A stretch of 64,000 nucleotides of DNA from contig JAXMBC010000001.1 in NCBI GenBank assembly GCA_046350055.1, positions 372,001 to 436,000 of the forward strand, given 5' to 3'. This DNA is from JAEUIE01 sp046350055. GTDB taxonomy: Bacteria; Planctomycetota; Planctomycetia; Gemmatales; HRBIN36. Below the pieces are notes generated by a model. That model ran no database searches, had not been told where the DNA came from, and worked only from the letters and a program-made list of their open reading frames with translations. This document shows, piece by piece, positions 17,509-25,571 of this stretch; the first letter of the stretch is position 1, and each line of letters opens with the position of its first letter. A program made the translations under genes and the position numbers.

Positions 17509-17805
17509 GGATCAGACCTCCTCAAAGTGTGTCAATCAAGATGAAGCGAAGGTGCTCGTCCAAGGCATAGACGATGGAACTTGAATGTAAGTTCTATCGT
17601 TCCGCAGAGACGCCAGTACCGCTAGGCGTATCTTTCGTCTATTCCGCATCGCCATCTTCAACTTTTGCGCTTGTAGGGAAGAAAGCAAAAGCGCGGTGTA
17701 TGGCGAATGTGTTCAATATCGGGCCTTTGGGTAAGCGTCTCCTCTTCATCCTCCGGGAAATAACTGTGGGCATTTTCTTGCTGCAACTCCATGGCAGGCT
17801 TCTAC
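17509..17805. other. Intergenic stretch between cpaA and cpaB
   Basis: No convincing gene. The only sizeable open frame here (plus strand from 17574) has no family features and runs into the cpaA end. An almost perfect 12-bp inverted repeat lies at 17571-17582 and 17589-17600 (one mismatch), in what would be the leader of cpaB. This may be a terminator remnant or a leader structure. Confidence 0.5.
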
Positions 17806-18501
17806 TTAAGCTCCCATGGAAGTAGAATTATACCAATCCCAGACAACGTACATCAAGTAGCCGATGCCAAGAGGTACGCCATAAGGGACAAGCTGCAAAG
17901 ATTTCTTTCGCTCGGTGGCGCGATCATACATGTCCTGGTAACTGCGGGTGAACATATCGGTGACGATGTTCCTGGCATTTTGCATGTTCTGCCTCCAGGT
18001 GCCTTGCCACCAGATAATGATGATGGAGAGGATGCCTCCGACAATTGCACCGATGGCGAAACCCATCAGCACAATATTGAATCCCTGTTCCCACCCATAG
18101 ATGGGTGCGACCCAGGCACCGAAGCCCATTTGCATTTTGACATCTCCGCCACCAACACCTTTCATACGGTAGAGCGGCCAGAGCAAACCCATGCCTAAAA
18201 AGGTAAGTCCCAGTGATTGCCACAAGCCATGCAATGCACCTGCGAATGGCCCATCGAACAAGATCCACTTATCAAACCCCAGCCAGTGCGTTGGCAGGTA
18301 CGCTTCAATCTGCCAGGGACTCATCCAACCATTGATGAATGCGTAGATCCAGCCTGCAAAGATAACTGGAAAGGTGAGAACGTTGTGTATCTTCAGATAC
18401 TTAAAGTCAATGTATGCCATCACGACCATCGCGATCGCAAGCATGACAACAATGCCAATTTTATCTGGACTGAATGAGGCAAACATGGTGTAGCTGGTCA
18501 T
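17806..18501 (-). CDS. cpaA: Prepilin peptidase of the Flp/Tad type (CpaA/TadV)
   Basis: A 231-residue polytopic membrane protease of the A24 family. Both catalytic Asp residues are visible: one in YIDFKYLKIHN near residues 31-41 and one in the GxGD motif GGGDVKMQMGFG near residue 120. It lacks the long N-terminal methylase domain of PilD, as usual for TadV/CpaA. It cleaves the short leader of Flp pilins after the Gly of G-PTAVEY, the motif found in the three pilins directly upstream. The C-terminal part adds a large soluble loop and a final hydrophobic segment. Confidence 0.88.
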   Translation of the reverse strand: MTSYTMFASFSPDKIGIVVMLAIAMVVMAYIDFKYLKIHNVLTFPVIFAGWIYAFINGWMSPWQIEAYLPTHWLGFDKWILFDGPFAGALHGLWQSLGLTFLGMGLLWPLYRMKGVGGGDVKMQMGFGAWVAPIYGWEQGFNIVLMGFAIGAIVGGILSIIIIWWQGTWRQNMQNARNIVTDMFTRSYQDMYDRATERKKSLQLVPYGVPLGIGYLMYVVWDWYNSTSMGA

Positions 18502-18618
18502 AGGTCTTCTGGGCGAGAAAGATACCTGTTCCTTGGCTCAATGGTAGGTTACGCTTGTTGAAACTGCCAACAAAAGTAGGAAAAATCTTGCTAAACTCTC
18601 ATCGTGACACGAAAGCAT

Positions 18619-18656
18619 AACAGGCGACATACCGCTGAAGCAGTATGCCGCCTGTT
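18619..18656 (-). terminator. Hairpin downstream of the third pilin gene
   Basis: Bases 18619-18632 and 18643-18656 pair over 14 positions with one mismatch and a 10-base loop. Read on the minus strand it lies 26 bases after the stop of the third pilin gene and before cpaA. The following minus-strand bases (ATGCTTTCG) hold only a weak T-run, so it may attenuate rather than stop transcription into cpaA. Confidence 0.6.
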
Positions 18657-18681
18657 TGCACTGTGCAGGACTAACTGGGCG

Positions 18682-18861
18682 TTAGGAACCGCTCAGTGCG
18701 GAGTCAGCTGTGCTGAAAGTACGGCTGGCACTGGTGCCGACCTGACGGATGACGACGATACACAAAACGATGATGAGAGCCAGCATCACAGCGTATTCCA
18801 CTGCGGTAGGACCATCTTCGTCCTTAATGAAACGCTTGACAGCGTTGAGACAAGCTTGCAT
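18682..18861 (-). CDS. flp: Flp/Fap family pilin subunit (copy 3)
   Basis: A 59-residue pilin precursor beginning MQACLNAVKRFIKDEDG. The Flp signature follows: cleavage after Gly in DEDG-PTAVEYAVMLA, with Glu at mature position 5 and Tyr at 6, then one hydrophobic helix (LALIIVLCIVVI) and a short hydrophilic end, GTSASRTFSTADSALSGS. Mature Flp pilins polymerise into thin adhesive type IVb pili. A CAGGAG ribosome site precedes the start. It differs from its two upstream copies mainly in the leader and the last ten residues. Confidence 0.92.
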   Translation of the reverse strand: MQACLNAVKRFIKDEDGPTAVEYAVMLALIIVLCIVVIRQVGTSASRTFSTADSALSGS

Positions 18862-18927
18862 GAAAAGCTCCTGTTGTAATTGATGACAACTGCATGAGAA
18901 ATCATCATCAAAGTAATGGACGTAAAA

Positions 18928-18954
18928 AAAGAGTTGCCTTTAGAACAACTCTTT
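18928..18954 (-). terminator. Rho-independent terminator after the second pilin gene
   Basis: On the minus strand, AAAGAGTTG, a 9-base loop and CAACTCTTT are followed by a run of Ts, starting 9 bases past the pilin stop. The stem (18928-18936 with 18946-18954) is perfect over 9 bp. This suggests that the pilin genes can be transcribed as short separate messages. Confidence 0.8.
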
Positions 18955-18963
18955 AAGGGAAAC

Positions 18964-19143
18964 TTAGCTAGTCGAGATAGCCGAATCAGCCTGGCTGAAA
19001 GTACGGCTGGCACTGGTGCCGACCTGGCGGATAACCACGATGCAGAGCACAATGATGAGTGCCAGCATCACAGCGTATTCCACTGCGGTGGGGCCGTCTT
19101 CATCGCGAATGAACTTCTTGACGGCTTCGAGATACTTCTTCAT
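18964..19143 (-). CDS. flp: Flp/Fap family pilin subunit (copy 2)
   Basis: A 59-residue pilin precursor, MKKYLEAVKKFIRDEDG followed by the same PTAVEYAVMLALIIVLCI core as the flanking copies and ending SRTFSQADSAISTS. The leader is basic and is cut after the Gly. The ribosome site is CAGGAG. Its cleavage site and the Glu-Tyr pair match Flp-type class IVb pilins. DNA identity with copy 3 is very high through the helix region, which points to recent tandem duplication or gene conversion. Confidence 0.92.
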   Translation of the reverse strand: MKKYLEAVKKFIRDEDGPTAVEYAVMLALIIVLCIVVIRQVGTSASRTFSQADSAISTS

Positions 19144-19224
19144 GACAGACTCCTGAGGTAGGGTATAGATGACAGGGCGTTGAACTCGATGGGGTTGTTA
19201 TTCAAAGAAAATTGAATCTGCCAC

Positions 19225-19401
19225 TTAGCTGCCAGACAGGGCAGAGTCTGCTGTGCTAAATGTCTGGGAGGCACTAGTGCCAACCTGACGAATAACTACG
19301 ATGCAGAGCACGATGATGAGGGCCAACATCACAGCATACTCAACTGCTGTCGGGCCGTCTTCATCCTTCAGGAAGTTACAGATCGCATTGTACATACGCA
19401 T
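19225..19401 (-). CDS. flp: Flp/Fap family pilin subunit (copy 1)
   Basis: A 58-residue pilin precursor from ATG 19401 (MRMYNAICNFLKDEDG), with GGAGAG six bases upstream; an ATG at 19416 is possible but would make the leader longer than in the other copies. The mature part PTAVEYAVMLALIIVLCI is identical to the other two and the end reads SQTFSTADSALSGS. It is the first gene of the leftward pilus group pilin-pilin-pilin-cpaA-cpaB-cpaC. Confidence 0.92.
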   Translation of the reverse strand: MRMYNAICNFLKDEDGPTAVEYAVMLALIIVLCIVVIRQVGTSASQTFSTADSALSGS

Positions 19402-19556
19402 GGCTCTCTCCAACACAGGTTCGTAGGATGTAGTCCAGGTTGCCGATTCACAAGCCGGGCAGTTTGCATCTGACCGACAGCCCTTTCACACAGGAAAGGT
19501 AGGTCAATCAATTCTCACTGTCAAATTTACAACTGGTTTTTTCGGAAAATCTCCCA

Positions 19557-20738
19557 TTACGCTCGCACCTCAAATGCATGCTGAACTTCCGTATACACCT
19601 TCCACAGCGGTATGCACTCTGAACGAGCAACTCTGGCGCAATCCTCGTATTCCGGGGTAAATCGCACAGATCCTCCTGCCATCGTGGCCAGTTTGCCCTT
19701 GATTCTTCCCCATCGCGTCATGACTTCATGACTGTTACGTTCCAGTTTGTGACGGGCACATCTGGCACGCCGGATGCCCAGGGTCCCCGTTTCTTCAAAG
19801 AGTATTTCCTCCAGTTGTGACACGACATTGTCACTTGCCAGCACAGACAGCATCACGCCAGGGCGATGCTTTTTCATCTGGATGGGTGTCGTGTACACAT
19901 CCAGTGCCCCCGCTGCCAGCAGCCGTTCCACAGCAAAGCCAATGATCTCGCCGGGAATGTCATCAAGATTAGTCTCCAGCATCCAGACTTCGTCCATCAG
20001 ATATGTCGTTGGCGTTTCCCTGTTGAATGTGGTTCCCACGAACAACCGCAACACATTCGGTTGCTCCGCGAAGTCTTTGGTGCCTGCACCATAGCCAATC
20101 GACTCCACCGTCATGACTGGACTATCCTGCCAGCGTTTTACCACGGTGCTGAGAATCGCTGCTCCGGTGGGTGTCGTGAGTTCTGTCTTGATCTTCGATT
20201 CCGCCAGCGGAATGCCCTTCAGCAGCGCCGCAGTTGCTGGTGCAGGTACCGGCATCAGACCATGTGCAGCTTTTACGGTACCGCTTCCCGTCGGCACTGA
20301 CCGTGAGGTGAACTCGTCGATCTGCAGATAATCAAGACCAATCGATGCTCCGACAATATCCGCAATGCTGTCGAGTGCTCCTACTTCATGAAAGTGGACA
20401 TGATCGATACTCATCCCGTGGGCCGCTGCTTCTGCTTCGCCTAATCTCTGAAAGATCTGCAATGCCAATTGCTTCGCCCCGGGCGTCAACTTGCCTCGAT
20501 GGATGATCTCCTGAATCTCTTTGAGGAACCGCTGAGGCTGTTCAACCGGTGCCTGCACACGGACATACGTGGCAGCAAAGCAGCCACGCAACACCTCTTC
20601 CACTTCCAGTTCAATGGGCAATTGCAACGAAGCCAGACCTTCACGAATCACAGCTATCGGCACACCGGCTCCAATGAGTGCCGCCAGTGTCATGTCTCCA
20701 GAGATGCCTGAGAAGCAGTCGAAATGAACAACACGCAT
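19557..20738 (-). CDS. larC: Nickel-pincer cofactor biosynthesis protein LarC
   Basis: A 393-residue protein of the DUF111/LarC family. It begins MRVVHFDCFSGISGDM, the family hallmark, and contains IDHVHFHEVGALDSIADIVG and VWMLETNLDDIPGE. LarC inserts nickel, in a CTP-dependent way, into the pincer nucleotide used by lactate racemase-type enzymes. In lactobacilli the gene needs a programmed frameshift; here it is a single uninterrupted frame. LarB, LarE and a LarA-type racemase are not visible in the window. Confidence 0.9.
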   Translation of the reverse strand: MRVVHFDCFSGISGDMTLAALIGAGVPIAVIREGLASLQLPIELEVEEVLRGCFAATYVRVQAPVEQPQRFLKEIQEIIHRGKLTPGAKQLALQIFQRLGEAEAAAHGMSIDHVHFHEVGALDSIADIVGASIGLDYLQIDEFTSRSVPTGSGTVKAAHGLMPVPAPATAALLKGIPLAESKIKTELTTPTGAAILSTVVKRWQDSPVMTVESIGYGAGTKDFAEQPNVLRLFVGTTFNRETPTTYLMDEVWMLETNLDDIPGEIIGFAVERLLAAGALDVYTTPIQMKKHRPGVMLSVLASDNVVSQLEEILFEETGTLGIRRARCARHKLERNSHEVMTRWGRIKGKLATMAGGSVRFTPEYEDCARVARSECIPLWKVYTEVQHAFEVRA

Positions 20739-20985
20739 CCGTGAACCTTAGTAGTTAAGCGTTATCAGCGAGGTCGTCTGGTTATTGTAAGGTGTGACTG
20801 CTCGGATGAAGCTTGCAATTCATGAAGTGATCGAACAAGCTGACTCAAATCGCCAACCTGCATGACTCTTCTGTTTATGCCAAACCCTGTTCCAGTTCGC
20901 TACCTGAACTTCCACGACAACTGACTCTTGCCAGGTTCTGCCCGATACCGCTCTTCACCACCTTGCCCTGTTAGCCTTGTTCATG

Positions 20986-20998
20986 GTACAGTCTGTAC
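20986..20998. promoter_or_regulatory. Possible operator palindrome GTACA-N3-TGTAC
   Basis: A perfect inverted repeat GTACAGTCTGTAC lies 25 bases before the start of the proline-rich membrane-protein gene. A second TGTACA palindrome sits just after that gene (21619-21634). The position suits a repressor site, but no regulator is known. Confidence 0.3.
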
Positions 20999-21023
20999 AT
21001 TCATCTCAACCCGCGAAGTATCT

Positions 21024-21563
21024 ATGATGAGCCAACAGCCACTCACACCTGTCAAGACTCCAGCAAACAAACCAAGTGACCCGGTACAGGCCACGCCTGC
21101 TAAAGGACCTGAGCAACACGCTACTATTGAGCGACCGATTGACCCGAGCAAAAAAGAGCAAGCCCCTGTCGAGACACAGCTTGCTCCGGAGATTCCTGTA
21201 CAGCAGCCACCTGGAGCAAAAATTGCAGTGGCAGCAGCTCCACCTGCCAAGAACTTTCAGATTGGAAGCATCCTTGAGCCTGCCCTCTGGCTGATCGGGA
21301 TCCTGGCGTTTGGAGCCATACTGATTGCCTGGCTCAAGAAGAGCAAGGAGAAGCAACTGGCTGGATTTAGCGTTTCTCCTCACGAACAGCTCAGTGCCTT
21401 CCGTGATTCGATGGAACAGGGAGACATGACCGACGAAGAGTTCAAGAAAGTCAAGGCATTGCTCGCCGACAAAATTCGCAAACCGCCTCAAGCAGTGCCA
21501 CCTGCGCCACAGCCGGAGCACACAGCGTCGCCGGCAACACCATCGGCACCCGAAGCGAAGTGA
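21024..21563 (+). CDS. Proline-rich single-pass membrane protein of unknown function
   Basis: About 179 residues from ATG 21024 (the next codon is also ATG). The N-terminal half is rich in Pro, Ala, Lys and Gln (for example PVQQPPGAKIAVAAAPP); one membrane helix follows (LEPALWLIGILAFGAILIAWL). The last part has a SHOCT-like short helix pair (LSAFRDSMEQGDMTDEEFKKV) and another Pro/Ala tail. SHOCT-like segments are often oligomerisation tags. It precedes clpX by about 200 bases. No enzymatic motif is seen. Confidence 0.55.
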   Translation: MMSQQPLTPVKTPANKPSDPVQATPAKGPEQHATIERPIDPSKKEQAPVETQLAPEIPVQQPPGAKIAVAAAPPAKNFQIGSILEPALWLIGILAFGAILIAWLKKSKEKQLAGFSVSPHEQLSAFRDSMEQGDMTDEEFKKVKALLADKIRKPPQAVPPAPQPEHTASPATPSAPEAK

Positions 21564-21618
21564 TGCGGAATGCAGCGAGCAATCCGGACGTGACGTCTCT
21601 GAGGATGAGCCAACGGGT

Positions 21619-21634
21619 TGTACACTACTGTACA
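21619..21634. promoter_or_regulatory. Possible operator palindrome TGTACA-N4-TGTACA
   Basis: TGTACACTACTGTACA is made of two self-complementary hexamers separated by four bases, about 135 bases ahead of clpX. It shares its core with the palindrome at 20986-20998. The role is unproven. Confidence 0.3.
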
Positions 21635-21769
21635 GGCAAGTTTGCTCAAGTGCTGTTTGCCTGATTCGAGACATGGGGATAGAATTGGCTGCCTGATGGG
21701 TACCCCCCCGCAGCCGAGCAGTATGGATGCTCCTCGTATCGTGTCTGGAGTTTGACCTGAGGATTGGGT

Positions 21770-23065
21770 ATGGCAACGAAAGACCTGAGCGGCAGCCGAC
21801 GTGCAAGTGGCTCCACGAAGAACCGCAATGCCTATTGCTCGTTCTGTCGCAAGAGCCACCGGGATGTCGGGCCGCTGGTAGAGGGGCCTGCAGAAGTCTA
21901 CATCTGCGGCGAATGCGTCGAGCTCTGCCAGTCGATCATCGACCAGGAAAAGCGTCGACGTGGCGCCCCCAAGGGCAAGACAGCAGACATCCCAACGCCA
22001 CGCTCCATTAAGGAGAAGCTCGATCAGTATGTGATCGGCCAGACCCGCGCCAAGCGTGTACTCTCAGTGGCTGTCCACAACCATTACAAGCGTCTGTCTC
22101 TCCTCGATTCGGGCGAACGTAGCGAAGTCGAAATCGACAAGAGCAACATTCTCCTCATCGGGCCCACCGGCTCGGGCAAGACACTCCTTGCCAAGACCCT
22201 CGCCCGCATCCTGGATGTCCCCTTTGCAATCGGCGATGCTACCACCCTTACTGAGGCCGGCTACGTTGGTGAGGATGTGGAAAACCTGCTGCTGAAGCTT
22301 CTCCACAATGCCGATTTCGACATTGAAGCAGCCCAGCGAGGCATCATCTATATCGATGAAATTGACAAGGTCGCCAAGACACACCAGAACGTCAGCATTA
22401 CCCGCGATGTCAGCGGCGAAGGCGTTCAGCAGGCCATGCTCAAGATGATCGAAGGCACCGTGAGCAATGTGCCTCCTCAGGGCGGCCGAAAACACCCCGA
22501 ACAACAGTATATTCAGATCGATACCTCGAACATTCTCTTTATCTGTGGCGGCACCTTTGTCGGCCTCGATAACATCATCGCACGCCGCATCGGCAAAAAG
22601 ACCATCGGCTTTGCTGCTGATAACCAGGTCAAGGAACGCGACCTTGGCGAACTGCTGAACAATGTCACCAGTGACGATCTCGTCGAATTCGGCATCATCC
22701 CAGAATTTGTCGGACGCCTGCCCGTTCTGGCTCCGCTCGATCCCCTTGATGTCGATGCCCTGGTGCGGATTATTTCCGAACCTCGCAACGCCCTCAGCAG
22801 GCAGTACAAGAAGCTGTTTGATATGGAAGGTGCTGAGCTCGAGTTCACAGATGGTGCCCTGCGTGCTATCGCTCAACTTGCCAAACAGAAGGACACGGGT
22901 GCCCGTGGCTTACGCAGCATCATCGAAGACATCATGAACGACTACATGTTTGACCTGCCCGATCTCGAACACAAGGGCAAGTATCTGGTAACCGAAGAGG
23001 TTGTCAGCCGCAAACGATCCCTGTTCGATGTAAAACCCAAGCTGCCTGAGAAGATGAGTGCATAA
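21770..23065 (+). CDS. clpX: ATP-dependent Clp protease ATP-binding subunit ClpX
   Basis: A 431-residue unfoldase with all ClpX parts. The N-terminal zinc-binding domain has CSFC and CGECVELC. The Walker A motif is GPTGSGKT, Walker B is IIYIDEIDK, and the pore loop GYVGEDVENLL lies between them. The sensor-2 region is DTGARGLRSIIEDIM. It unfolds tagged proteins and feeds them to ClpP; clpP is not adjacent here. ATG 21770 is chosen because GAGG lies seven bases upstream; TTG 21764 in the same frame is an alternative. Confidence 0.97.
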   Translation: MATKDLSGSRRASGSTKNRNAYCSFCRKSHRDVGPLVEGPAEVYICGECVELCQSIIDQEKRRRGAPKGKTADIPTPRSIKEKLDQYVIGQTRAKRVLSVAVHNHYKRLSLLDSGERSEVEIDKSNILLIGPTGSGKTLLAKTLARILDVPFAIGDATTLTEAGYVGEDVENLLLKLLHNADFDIEAAQRGIIYIDEIDKVAKTHQNVSITRDVSGEGVQQAMLKMIEGTVSNVPPQGGRKHPEQQYIQIDTSNILFICGGTFVGLDNIIARRIGKKTIGFAADNQVKERDLGELLNNVTSDDLVEFGIIPEFVGRLPVLAPLDPLDVDALVRIISEPRNALSRQYKKLFDMEGAELEFTDGALRAIAQLAKQKDTGARGLRSIIEDIMNDYMFDLPDLEHKGKYLVTEEVVSRKRSLFDVKPKLPEKMSA

Positions 23066-23095
23066 GGCTGAACGCTGAATACAAACATGAAGACC

Positions 23096-23127
23096 AATCC
23101 CAGCGACCATTCGCTGGGATTTTTTTC
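23096..23127 (+). terminator. Rho-independent terminator after clpX
   Basis: AATCCCAGCGA (23096-23106), loop CCAT, and TCGCTGGGATT (23111-23121) form a perfect 11-bp stem running into a T-tract up to 23127. The stretch from there to 23374 carries no gene that I can support. Confidence 0.92.
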
Positions 23128-23374
23128 GTCCTTTCTCATCTTCCACAGATTCACACTCCCCCCTACCCCACCCGAACACCCAGAACTTGAGTGAATCTCA
23201 AGGTTTCTGACCATTTCATCAAGTCTCATGTTCACCCAGCCGATACCTCCATTACAGTCTCCCGCGCTTGCGTGGCGGACTGTCAGTCAGTGCAGGTGGG
23301 GACCTGATGGACTGACTGTTTTCGATGCATGCCTCGTCGGGCGCTAGTGCATCGGTTAAGGGGGAGGTGGTGTG

Positions 23375-24979
23375 ATGCCACGTCTGGGATGTATTCTCGT
23401 TGCATGGATGTTCACCGCGGCCTTCGCCTGGGCGCAGGATGAGGTAGAACACCTTTCCGAACGCGATTGGCAGATTCCGATTACGCTTTCAGAGCCGATC
23501 CGCAAGGAAGCACAGTCGCTCACACTCTTCGTTTCCAATGATCTGGGTAAGACCTGGAAAAAGGAAGCCACCGCCAAGCCGAGCGACGACTTCTTCAAGT
23601 ACCTCGCCCCCAGCGATGGCATCTACTGGTTCAGCGTCAGCTTCGTTAACAAATCAGGTCAGACTGTCCCTCCCAAGGAAACTGATCTGCAGCCTCAGCT
23701 GAAAATCGTCGTCGACACCAAGCGGCCGGAAGTGAAACTCCAGACGGTAGAACGCACTGGCGAGCAGGTCACTGTTCAGTGGGATGTAAAAGACGATCAT
23801 CTTGATCTCAATTCCCTCACACTTCAATATCGCTCCAAGGGCGACAATGCCTGGAAGGCAGTATCTCTGACCCCTGTGGCTAGTGGTAAGAAGCAGTTCA
23901 GTACCGGTGCGATGACTGCCGTCGAAGTGCGGGTCTCTGCCAAGGATAAGGCTGGTAATACTGGCGAAGATCGGCTGGAAGTTGCAGCTACTTCACCCAC
24001 GGTGGTGACAGCAAATCAGGTTTCTCCGAGCCAGCCCGTTACCAGTCAGCTCACTGGCCAGGGTAGCCCTCCAGCACCCGCAGTACCCCTGCTTGGAGCT
24101 GGGACCACAACAGCTCCTGCAAATCCATCGCTCAATTCGCAGCAGCCAACTACGCAACCCAAGGTTGATGGCACCCTGCCTCCACCTTTCCCGACAAACA
24201 ACATGCCACCAGCGTTTGGTGCCGCACCCACTACGGGCACAAACCCTGCAAATACACGCAGCTATGACCAGGGCTTCAAGCCCGTAACAGGTGGACAGAC
24301 CACGCAGCAAACCGGTACAGGCTACAACAACAACTTTCAGCGTGGCCAGGCTGGACCTGTCCTTTGGAGCAACTCGCTTCACCTCGACCTCGACTTCGAC
24401 GTGAAGGCTGGCCCCAGCGGTGTAGGCCTGCTTGAGCTGTACTACACTCTCGATGCCGGCAAGACCTGGCAACTGCTCGATAAGCGTGAAGAAGCAGCGA
24501 AACCTTTCAGCGTGGATGTGCCTGCTGAAGGCATCTACGGATTCACGATGGTCGTCAAGAACAAGGCTGGACTCGGTCGCGCAGCTCCTGCGCCCGGTGA
24601 ACTGCCCGAAGTGCGGGTCGGCGTCGATGTTACTGCACCTGTCTGTGAACTTATCACTCCTCTCGAAACCGTTCCAGGCAGCAAGGACCTGCTCAACATC
24701 AAGTGGACCGCTATCGATTCCAACATGGCAAGCGGCCCAGTGAAGATTGAGTGGTCGGAAAACCCGAACGGCCCCTGGCACGAAGTAGTAAAGAATCATC
24801 CAAACAACGGTGTCTATCGATGGCGCGTTCCGCAGAACACGCCCTATCAGGTCTACCTCAAAATGGAGGTTACCGACATGGCAGGCAATGCTGGACAGTT
24901 CATCACCCGAGAACCAGTCCTGGTTGATTTGCAGATGCCTGAGGTCAAAATCAAGGGCCTGACGATCCTTAAGAAGTAG
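23375..24979 (+). CDS. Secreted protein with two related Ig-like modules
   Basis: A 534-residue protein with a signal peptide ending AFAWAQ. ATG 23375 follows GGGGAGG; GTG 23372 is in the same frame. Residues of about 30-130 and 340-450 are related copies: each has an L-G/A-KTW motif (DLGKTWKKEA, DAGKTWQLLDK), then a GIY(W/G)F segment (SDGIYWFSVSFVN, AEGIYGFTMVVKN) and a closing VD-x-x-x-P turn. Further beta-rich modules (VQWDVKDDHLDLNS, IKWTAIDSNMASG) resemble fibronectin- or Ig-like folds. A Pro/Thr/Gln-rich linker joins the halves. This suits an extracellular structural or binding protein; no family is recognised. Confidence 0.65.
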   Translation: MPRLGCILVAWMFTAAFAWAQDEVEHLSERDWQIPITLSEPIRKEAQSLTLFVSNDLGKTWKKEATAKPSDDFFKYLAPSDGIYWFSVSFVNKSGQTVPPKETDLQPQLKIVVDTKRPEVKLQTVERTGEQVTVQWDVKDDHLDLNSLTLQYRSKGDNAWKAVSLTPVASGKKQFSTGAMTAVEVRVSAKDKAGNTGEDRLEVAATSPTVVTANQVSPSQPVTSQLTGQGSPPAPAVPLLGAGTTTAPANPSLNSQQPTTQPKVDGTLPPPFPTNNMPPAFGAAPTTGTNPANTRSYDQGFKPVTGGQTTQQTGTGYNNNFQRGQAGPVLWSNSLHLDLDFDVKAGPSGVGLLELYYTLDAGKTWQLLDKREEAAKPFSVDVPAEGIYGFTMVVKNKAGLGRAAPAPGELPEVRVGVDVTAPVCELITPLETVPGSKDLLNIKWTAIDSNMASGPVKIEWSENPNGPWHEVVKNHPNNGVYRWRVPQNTPYQVYLKMEVTDMAGNAGQFITREPVLVDLQMPEVKIKGLTILKK

Positions 24980-24994
24980 TAGAACTATAAACGG

Positions 24995-25026
24995 CAACGA
25001 CCTCGATCATGTGATCGAGGTCGTTG
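24995..25026. terminator. Strong bidirectional terminator hairpin
   Basis: CAACGACCTCGATCA (24995-25009) and TGATCGAGGTCGTTG (25012-25026) are perfectly complementary over 15 bases, between two convergent genes. On the plus strand TATTTT follows; on the minus strand GCCGTTT follows. Confidence 0.85.
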
Positions 25027-25042
25027 TATTTTCAGGAAGCAA

Positions 25043-25342
25043 TCAGCGGATTTCGCGTGCAGTATCCCATGCGAGATAGCCTATCACTGCACCACCCAAG
25101 ATGGAAAAGATGTCGAGTGTTGGACTGGCCCCGGCAAAAGGGAAACCCAGGAACAGGTCGAGCAGAAAAAGCAGTGTCATGAAGGCTGCGACGCCAAGGA
25201 CGCCCCAGCAAATCTTCTTCATTACCGGCACGACAATTCCCCTGGGCTGAATAGTCGAAACAGGCCGCGACCGCGTCGCAGCTCCTCGTTGGATTTCAGC
25301 CACCGGGCTGACAGCCGGTGGAGTGGCAATCGCGGTCGCCAT
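25043..25342 (-). CDS. Small two-helix membrane protein of unknown function
   Basis: A 99-residue protein. After an Ala/Thr/Pro-rich start it has two hydrophobic helices (KICWGVLGVAAFMTLLFLLDLFL and LDIFSILGGAVIGYLAW) and ends in a short charged tail DTAREIR. No family is recognised. It stands alone between convergent and divergent neighbours and may be transcribed from the 229-base gap shared with the sigma-factor gene. Confidence 0.55.
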   Translation of the reverse strand: MATAIATPPAVSPVAEIQRGAATRSRPVSTIQPRGIVVPVMKKICWGVLGVAAFMTLLFLLDLFLGFPFAGASPTLDIFSILGGAVIGYLAWDTAREIR

Positions 25343-25571
25343 GATTCACCATTCTAACTGATCAGTGGGAGGCTGCAACGCAAGCTTAGCTACCGAAAGC
25401 TCTTTCGCCAAGCGTTTTCTGGCAAGAAAGCGGCGTAATCGGCAGAATCGGTATCGACTATCAGCCCTTTCTCTCCAGCATCTTGCCCAGCCTCTGCGTA
25501 CCTAGCATGAACTGAACGGTACCTCTCCAGAATCCTCTAGCTTCTCCTTGCCAGCACGGTAGGCTGCACTC

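Noticed and set aside
17574..17825. Possible small gene between cpaA and cpaB on the plus strand
   Set aside because: No ribosome site, no recognisable domain, runs into the end of cpaA.
21700..21712. Run of C residues before clpX as a phase-variable tract
   Set aside because: It is short, lies about 60 bases before the start in noncoding sequence, and no reading frame depends on it.
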